Source: Clostridia bacterium (GTDB lineage Bacteria > Bacillota > Clostridia > Oscillospirales > CAG-272). From it: a stretch of 9,709 nt of DNA. Under the pieces are notes generated by a model. The model saw nothing but the letters and a program-made list of their open reading frames with translations, was not told where the DNA came from and did not search any database. The stretch spans positions 1-9,709 of the forward strand of contig JAKSVJ010000027.1 in the NCBI GenBank assembly GCA_024408015.1. Direction: 5' to 3'. Positions 5,637-9,709 of this stretch are shown piece after piece. The position numbers were made by a program, and so were the translations under genes. The first letter of the stretch is position 1. Each line of letters opens with the position of its first letter.

Positions 5637-6716
5637 TTATAAGTCCTCGACATTCATTCCACATTTTTCTTTCAAAAATCTTGTTACAGTTCTACGACTT
5701 GGAATGTAATCGATAGAACCTACATTTGCAGTAGTTAAAGCGCTAACGCATTGTGCATATTTGCAAGCCTTTAAAATATCATGTGTATTGTTGTATTCTG
5801 CTATCATTGCTCCAATGTACGAATCGCGCATTGATTTGTTGTTTTGATGCGACAAAGTATTAATAATTGGAGGCAATTGTGCTATTTCGAAATGGGTTCC
5901 ATCATAAATAAATGATGTATCATTGCCTTTTTGAATTATATAATATTTCGATTTGACTTTTGAAGAGAACGAAATTAGAGCACTGAGCGTTTTTTCGATT
6001 GTGGAAGGGGTAGTGCCTGTGATTTTCTTTATCATTTCATCTTTTATCACTACAATCTTCAAACCTTTTTCAATTTTGTCTAGAGGTAATAATGCAGTGG
6101 TATCTGTATATTCAACACACATATCAATTCCTAATGACAAAGCTTTATTTATGGCATAAACCGCTATATTTTCAGGTCTTGATGTTTGCACTTGATTTAC
6201 TTGGTTGTAACTATTAACATTGCCTATTTGCAAATCTATTCTTGAGTCTGTGAAGTTGCTTTGATTTTGTGGTGTATCTAAATTCTGATTGAATACCAAA
6301 TAATCGTGAGGAATCAAGAATAAATCTGGCATTGTTGAGAAAGCATCGTCAATATCAGATTTAGTAAGGGTAGCATTGGCACCCTTGGCAACATAACTTG
6401 TTTTGTGAATTCCGTCAAAAGCAGTGAATTCAACACCTGTCTGATATTCTTTTGTTAATTTTATGTTTGATGTACTAAGTTCACAGGTCCTAAAAAAATC
6501 AAATATTCTTTCACCATAAAAGTCATCACCTAGTTTTGTAAGGAAAACACAATCAGCACCATTTTTTGAAGCTGAAATAGCTGAAATAGCTGCATCTCCT
6601 GAAGGGTATAGACTATACATGTTTCCAAGTGTCTTTCCAAATGTTTGAACTGCTCCGGGAACACTCATTTGAAGATTCATATAACTGTCGCCGATAATCA
6701 ATACTTTTCTTTTCAA
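5637..6716 (-). CDS. Divergent PfkB/ribokinase-family protein
   Basis: A 359-residue protein with the overall layout of PfkB sugar/nucleoside kinases. There is a beta-strand start KRKVLIIGDSYMNLQM, a first substrate-site region SGDAAISAISASKNGADCVFLTKLGDDFYGERI (approximately 39-71, in which TKLGDDFYG is the classic signature), and a C-terminal region MRDSYIGAMIAEY (296-308) followed by the usual end ANVGSIDYIPS (330-340). Where the family has GAGD this protein has SMRD: Asp298, the base position, is kept but the anion-hole Gly-Ala-Gly is lost. A Gln/Asn-rich insertion lies at about 143-180. Kinase activity is therefore doubtful and the substrate unknown. The start is TTG, chosen because AGAGG is eight bases upstream and no other start fits. 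First gene of the operon with ruvX and glyS. Confidence 0.8.
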   Translation of the reverse strand: MKRKVLIIGDSYMNLQMSVPGAVQTFGKTLGNMYSLYPSGDAAISAISASKNGADCVFLTKLGDDFYGERIFDFFRTCELSTSNIKLTKEYQTGVEFTAFDGIHKTSYVAKGANATLTKSDIDDAFSTMPDLFLIPHDYLVFNQNLDTPQNQSNFTDSRIDLQIGNVNSYNQVNQVQTSRPENIAVYAINKALSLGIDMCVEYTDTTALLPLDKIEKGLKIVVIKDEMIKKITGTTPSTIEKTLSALISFSSKVKSKYYIIQKGNDTSFIYDGTHFEIAQLPPIINTLSHQNNKSMRDSYIGAMIAEYNNTHDILKACKYAQCVSALTTANVGSIDYIPSRRTVTRFLKEKCGMNVEDL

Positions 6717-6750
6717 GTGAATAACCTCTTTACATAAAAATACTTTTATA

Positions 6751-6779
6751 ATTATATATCATACACGCCATTTTGTAAA
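6751..6779 (-). promoter_or_regulatory. Promoter of the pfkB-like / ruvX / glyS operon
   Basis: On the minus strand TTTACA (6774-6779), a 17-base spacer and a perfect TATAAT (6751-6756). The leader to the TTG start is only about 30 bases, leaving no room for a T-box or riboswitch. Confidence 0.8.
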
Positions 6780-6802
6780 GACTTCAAACAATTAAATAAT
6801 AA

Positions 6803-6846
6803 CAAAAAAGCCATAAATAATAGCATTTTCATGCCAATTTATGACT
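6803..6846 (-). terminator. Terminator of the tagA / URO-D operon
   Basis: A two-part hairpin: outer stem AGTCATAAAT with ATTTATGGCT (plus-strand positions 6837-6846 and 6809-6818), inner stem GCAT-GAAA-ATGC, then TTTTTTGTTATT on the minus strand. It lies 14 bases after the stop of the URO-D-like gene and just before the promoter of the next operon. Confidence 0.88.
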
Positions 6847-6860
6847 TTTATATATTTGGA

Positions 6861-7976
6861 TTAAAGTGCCATACGGCCCCAACCTTTTTCTGCTTTTTCA
6901 TAAGGTTCAAGACCTAGCTTTTGTCTAGCATAGTTAACATAGTGAATGTAGTTTTCTAGTGGTGTTCCGTTTGGTATTCTATGATCGAGTCCATAAATGA
7001 TACCGCCATCCATCATGATGTCTTGCATTTTGTAGTCAACTTCAGCTTCGATATCTTTCTTTGTTTTCTTAAGAACAAATTTATCAATACCGCCAGCAAA
7101 TGCAATTTTGTGGCCATATTTCTTTCTTAATTCAACGATATCCATTCCGCCATTAGGTTCACAAGGGTAGATTACATTAACTCCACACTCAATGAATGTG
7201 TCAATAAGAGGTTTCATATCACCATCACTATCTTGGACAAATAATTTTGTTCCAGCATTACGAACAATGTCCCAAGATGCTAAGTAATATGGCTTTAGGA
7301 ACTTTTCAACTAGATTTGGACCTATCAACGGACCAGTTTTTCCAGCCATATCTTCATGAATTGATAATTGATCAATGTGAATTCTGCTGGTTATTTTCTT
7401 TAACATTTTAACGTTTGTTTCTGATATTGTATTCAAAATATCGAAGCAAAGCTCCTCATCTTCATAAAAAGAAATACAGCAGTTTTCTTCACCCATCAAC
7501 TCACGCAAAATATCAAATCCGCCAAAAATTTCGCATCTAATTAAAAATCCAAGTTTTTGCTTTGCAATTGCTTCTTCAAGCATTGCATCTGTAACTCTTT
7601 CTTCAGAGTACTCGAACATGTGCTTGATTTTTAGCCAGTCATCCATAGTTTCAACAGGATAATCCATTGGAAGGGGAATGGTTGCGGTAGATTTAGCAAT
7701 CTTCATTGTTCTACCATAACCATCTTTAAATATCTTATATTCAGCATCGTCACGGATAACTACTTCATCATACATGTTTATTGCTTCAAAATTACCTAAT
7801 CTGTAGTTCTGCACGTAATCAAATGCAAATCCAGTAAGGTTTATTAAGTCTTCTGTTGCTCCTTGAGCTCGCCATTCATCAGCAAGACCAATGATTGGTC
7901 CCATTAACTCAGAAAAGAATGGTTTTTGTCCACCATAAGTTAGAAGGTTAACGTAATCATTTCCTGCGTATCTCAT
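6861..7976 (-). CDS. URO-D superfamily protein (uroporphyrinogen decarboxylase-like, possible methyltransferase)
   Basis: A 371-residue TIM-barrel protein of the uroporphyrinogen decarboxylase superfamily (COG0407-like). It is not HemE: the N-terminal HemE signature RQAGRY is missing. The superfamily also holds the cobamide-dependent methyltransferases MtaA/MtbA and many uncharacterised proteins. Landmarks: HEDMAGKTGPLIGP (207-220), DSDGDMKPLID (249-259), INVxYPCEP-like NVIYPCEPNGGMDIVELRKK (267-286, with Cys272), AFAGGIDK (292-299) and LDHRIPNGTP near residue 335. His207, Asp249/Asp251 and Cys272 are candidate metal or substrate ligands by position; this is inference. The MtaA/MtbA His-x-Cys zinc motif is not present as such (HED instead). 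No corrinoid protein or partner methyltransferase lies nearby. The start has AGGAGA seven bases upstream, 19 bases after tagA, so the two form an operon. Confidence 0.85.
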   Translation of the reverse strand: MRYAGNDYVNLLTYGGQKPFFSELMGPIIGLADEWRAQGATEDLINLTGFAFDYVQNYRLGNFEAINMYDEVVIRDDAEYKIFKDGYGRTMKIAKSTATIPLPMDYPVETMDDWLKIKHMFEYSEERVTDAMLEEAIAKQKLGFLIRCEIFGGFDILRELMGEENCCISFYEDEELCFDILNTISETNVKMLKKITSRIHIDQLSIHEDMAGKTGPLIGPNLVEKFLKPYYLASWDIVRNAGTKLFVQDSDGDMKPLIDTFIECGVNVIYPCEPNGGMDIVELRKKYGHKIAFAGGIDKFVLKKTKKDIEAEVDYKMQDIMMDGGIIYGLDHRIPNGTPLENYIHYVNYARQKLGLEPYEKAEKGWGRMAL

Positions 7977-7995
7977 AACATTCTCCTGTTAAATT

Positions 7996-8733
7996 TCATT
8001 TACTTTTTGCAAATTTTCTAGTCTCTACAATGTATTTTGGTAGTGACATCATGCGCTTTAGGCGCCATGGTTCCTTTATAAGTCTATATAACCATTCGGT
8101 GTTTGTTTTTATAAAAAACGATGGGGCTCTCTTTGAAGTTTTTGAATAAATATCAAGGCTACCACCTAGACATGCTACTATTTTAGCATTTTTGAAATTA
8201 TTCTTATTCTTACTTGCCCATATTTCTTGAGTTGGTGCACCTAGACAAACATAAACTATATCTGCATTAGAAGCATTAATTTTATCTATTACAGAACAAC
8301 TTTCATCGTTTTCTTTGTTAAAATAACCGTCGTTGGTTCCAACAATGTTGAGACCACTATATTTAAAAGCCAATTCATTGGCAGCTTTTTCTGCAATTCC
8401 AGGCTTACCGCCAAGTAAAAATAGAGAATATCCATTTTTTGAGGCTAATTCTGCTAATCTTTCTCCAAAAACAACACCGGCAACTTTTTCTTTTATAGGA
8501 GTTCCTATTATTTTGGCAGCTTTTAAACATCCGGCGCCATCTGGTAGTAATAGTGATGCTGAGTTTAAAAGATTTTCAAAATCTTTGTCGTGTGAAGCTT
8601 TATAAGCTATTTCCGCATTTGGAGTAAAAACAAGATTAGTGCAATTTGAATTAATCAAACTCTCAGCTTCCGTGATAGCCTCATCCATGGTTACGTTTGC
8701 AAAATTCAAACCTCTAATATTAACTAATTCCAT
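7996..8733 (-). CDS. tagA: WecG/TagA/CpsF family (GT26) glycosyltransferase
   Basis: A 245-residue GT26 enzyme. Family members transfer ManNAc or a related sugar from a UDP-sugar to an undecaprenyl-pyrophosphate-linked acceptor in wall teichoic acid, enterobacterial common antigen or capsule synthesis, at the inner face of the membrane. Motifs: TPNAEIAYKA with Thr37, LLPDGAG with Asp65, GGKPGIAEKAANEL, NDGYF, VCLGAPTQEIW, LGGSLDIYS, KRAPSFF and the Arg-rich tail EWLYRLIKEPWRLKRMM, which in TagA covers the active site at the membrane. Thr37 and Asp65 fall at the positions known from Thermoanaerobacter TagA when the ATG at 8733 is used. That start also has AAGGA about seven bases upstream; a TTG at 8751 would add six residues but has no Shine-Dalgarno. 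No other teichoic acid or capsule genes are in the window. First gene of an operon with the URO-D-like gene; it ends with TGA. Confidence 0.92.
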   Translation of the reverse strand: MELVNIRGLNFANVTMDEAITEAESLINSNCTNLVFTPNAEIAYKASHDKDFENLLNSASLLLPDGAGCLKAAKIIGTPIKEKVAGVVFGERLAELASKNGYSLFLLGGKPGIAEKAANELAFKYSGLNIVGTNDGYFNKENDESCSVIDKINASNADIVYVCLGAPTQEIWASKNKNNFKNAKIVACLGGSLDIYSKTSKRAPSFFIKTNTEWLYRLIKEPWRLKRMMSLPKYIVETRKFAKSK

Positions 8734-8762
8734 TTTATATCCTTGTGTCAATTATTGTAGTC

Positions 8763-8791
8763 AATATATCACATGAAAATTAAAATATCAA
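8763..8791 (-). promoter_or_regulatory. Promoter of tagA / URO-D operon
   Basis: On the minus strand TTGATA (8786-8791), a 17-base spacer and TATATT (8763-8768) with an extended TGA before the -10 box. The start of transcription would be near 8756, about 25 bases before the ATG. Confidence 0.7.
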
Positions 8792-8828
8792 CATCAAAAT
8801 GAGTATTTTTCGTTTTGTTAAAATGCAC

Positions 8829-8849
8829 AAAAAAAGAAGTCCTTTTTTT
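8829..8849. promoter_or_regulatory. A7G / CT7 hairpin in the divergent intergenic region
   Basis: AAAAAAAG (8829-8836) and CTTTTTTT (8842-8849) form an 8-bp, nearly all A-T stem around AAGTC. It lies upstream of both divergent promoters, so it is not an ordinary terminator of a known gene. It may be a weak bidirectional terminator or simply flexible AT-rich DNA. Confidence 0.35.
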
Positions 8850-8853
8850 ACAT

Positions 8854-8869
8854 ATAAGTCGTGACTTAT
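8854..8869. promoter_or_regulatory. Palindrome ATAAGTC-GT-GACTTAT, possible operator
   Basis: A perfect 7+2+7 inverted repeat just before the plus-strand promoter and between the divergent tagA and membrane-protein genes. A further AAGTC half-site is at 8837-8841. The size and symmetry fit a dimeric repressor or activator site; no regulator gene is in the window to pair with it. Confidence 0.45.
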
Positions 8870-8872
8870 TTA

Positions 8873-8900
8873 TTGCATTGTTCAATAATTTTTATATAAT
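8873..8900 (+). promoter_or_regulatory. Candidate promoter of the plus-strand membrane protein gene
   Basis: A perfect TATAAT (8895-8900) has only a weak -35 box (TTGCAT, 8873-8878, spacer 16). A weak -35 next to a palindrome would fit an activated promoter. Start near 8907. Confidence 0.5.
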
Positions 8901-8938
8901 GTTATAGTGTATATTTGATTGAAAGGTTCTATAATCGA

Positions 8939-9634
8939 ATGAGTAAAAACAAAAATTCAAAAATACTTGATTTCACAGCTGTTTTTCTCATGTTTTTCTA
9001 TTTGGTAGCGCTCTTTAGCATCCCCGGAGTATTGATTTTAGCTTATTCAAAATACTATCCAGGGAGTGCGGCGGCATTAGTTTTATCTATTTGTTTTCTT
9101 CTTTTCATTACACCTAGAATTAGGTTTTATAAAAAAAGAAGAAAGTTTGTTAAACGTCTAGAAAAAACATATGGAAACTCTAATTGTATCACTTATAAAT
9201 GGATGTGTAATAAAACGAAGTATTCATCATCTGTGTCAGGCACGACTGATTTAATCATTGAATCGGATAGAACCGAATTTCATATTATGTTTTTGCCTTG
9301 TCCATCTGGTCGAGCTGAAATTCAGATTTTGAAAGATGGCACAGGGTACAAATATATTTTTCCATATTTCCTGGGGAAACTAGGACAAAATCTTGGTGTA
9401 AAGAGACGTACTGTTAAAAGAAATATGTCCTTCGTTTGTGAAGATGAAAGTGAAAAAACAATCAAGAGAATTGTCTTATTAAATCCAGTTCCTAAAGCGT
9501 TGTCCATCATTGCTCCAAATGAGAGAGATGGCACAATGACCGGGCCAGGAGAGAGAATAAAGAATTTTACGTTGGAAAACACCGATAGTTTATTTAGGTG
9601 TATCGAACGAGAATTAGATAAATCATTTTATTAA
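8939..9634 (+). CDS. Two-helix membrane protein of unknown family
   Basis: I do not recognise a named family. The 231-residue protein has a short basic N-terminus (MSKNKNSK), two hydrophobic segments (about residues 12-35 and 43-58) with a short turn YSKYYPG, then a very basic stretch (RIRFYKKRRKFVKR, about 60-73), which by the positive-inside rule puts the roughly 160-residue C-terminal domain in the cytoplasm. That domain is mixed and beta-rich, with IIESDRTEFHIMFLPCP, IVLLNPVPKALSII and GERIKNFTLENTDSLFRCIE. The NPVPK and GERI...F.L.....F segments look like conserved motifs, but I cannot name them. I chose the ATG at 8939 because AAAGG lies upstream (12-base spacing, a little long). A TTG at 8915 would add eight residues but lacks a Shine-Dalgarno and nearly touches the predicted transcript start. 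It is divergent from tagA and followed after 18 bases by another start. Confidence 0.8.
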   Translation: MSKNKNSKILDFTAVFLMFFYLVALFSIPGVLILAYSKYYPGSAAALVLSICFLLFITPRIRFYKKRRKFVKRLEKTYGNSNCITYKWMCNKTKYSSSVSGTTDLIIESDRTEFHIMFLPCPSGRAEIQILKDGTGYKYIFPYFLGKLGQNLGVKRRTVKRNMSFVCEDESEKTIKRIVLLNPVPKALSIIAPNERDGTMTGPGERIKNFTLENTDSLFRCIERELDKSFY

Positions 9635-9652
9635 TATCATTGGAGGCTTATC

Positions 9653-9709
9653 TTGAAAAAAGTATTAGCATTAACAGTATGAACAGTAATAATAAAAAAA
9701 AAAAAAAAG
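9653..9709 (+). CDS. Start of a further gene, probably signal-peptide bearing, cut by the window end
   Basis: A strong GGAGG (9642-9646) is followed six bases later by TTG and then KKVLALTV, which looks like the beginning of a signal peptide and resembles MKKVLLIAV of the lipoprotein at the left edge. In the given sequence the frame meets TGA at 9680. The bases after it repeat AACAGTA and end in 15 A and a G, typical of an unreliable contig end, so the stop may not be real. Confidence 0.35.

Noticed and set aside
6717..6860. T-box or glycine riboswitch before the operon that contains glyS
   Set aside because: The leader between promoter and start codon is about 30 bases, and the structure at 6803-6846 is the terminator of the preceding operon. 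No T-box motif was seen; none fits between ruvX and glyS either.
6861..7976. HemE (uroporphyrinogen decarboxylase of haem synthesis) or MtbA/MtaA
   Set aside because: The HemE N-terminal signature and the MtaA/MtbA His-x-Cys zinc motif are absent, and no haem or methylotrophic partner genes are nearby.
9680..9682. TGA read as an amino acid near the window end
   Set aside because: tagA ends properly at TGA in the same window, and the surrounding sequence looks like an assembly edge.

Overview
The window is AT-rich, with Gram-positive style signals: AGGAGG-type ribosome binding sites, TTGACA/TATAAT promoters and hairpin-plus-U-run terminators. It carries lipoproteins with Thr/Glu/Ala-rich linkers and a dimeric (eukaryote/archaea-like) glycyl-tRNA synthetase. 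Together these suggest a low-GC member of the Clostridia, probably an uncultured gut or rumen organism. That placement is inference; no marker here fixes a genus. The last bases end in a run of 15 A, as is common at a contig edge. All but one of the confident genes are on the minus strand, so transcription runs right to left.

Layout from left to right. (1) 1-162: the first 54 codons of a lipoprotein gene that leaves the window, with its promoter at 218-246. (2) 356-2632: a 758-residue secreted lipoprotein with a metallophosphoesterase domain and a C-terminal lectin-like (LamG/ConA) domain, between its own promoter and a good terminator. (3) 2759-3345: a small protein of unknown function coupled to a short MGMT/ATL-like DNA alkylation-response protein that has PCYR instead of PCHR. 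(4) 3432-3605: tRNA-Trp(CCA) and tRNA-Met(CAU) with one promoter and one terminator. (5) 3762-6716: an operon of a divergent PfkB-like sugar kinase, ruvX and glyS. (6) 6861-8733: an operon of a TagA/WecG-type glycosyltransferase and a URO-D-superfamily protein. (7) 8939-9634: the only confident plus-strand gene, a two-helix membrane protein of unknown family, divergent from tagA and separated from it by an intergenic region with a palindrome. (8) 9653-end: the start of one more reading frame, cut off by the window end.

The most striking observation is in glyS. The reading frame carries one in-frame TAG at codon 241, exactly where relatives have a conserved Trp (TGG). The frame, the motif 3 region and the anticodon-binding domain are intact after it. 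GlyRS is essential and the stop lies between catalytic motifs 2 and 3, so this is a sequencing error, a recent lesion covered by another copy, or a codon that is read through. Other points worth a look are the altered active-site motifs in the MGMT-like, PfkB-like and phosphoesterase proteins, the tagA/URO-D pairing, and two uncharacterised small or membrane proteins. I see no CRISPR array, transposase, integrase, phage gene or riboswitch. No complete, convincing new multi-gene system is visible.
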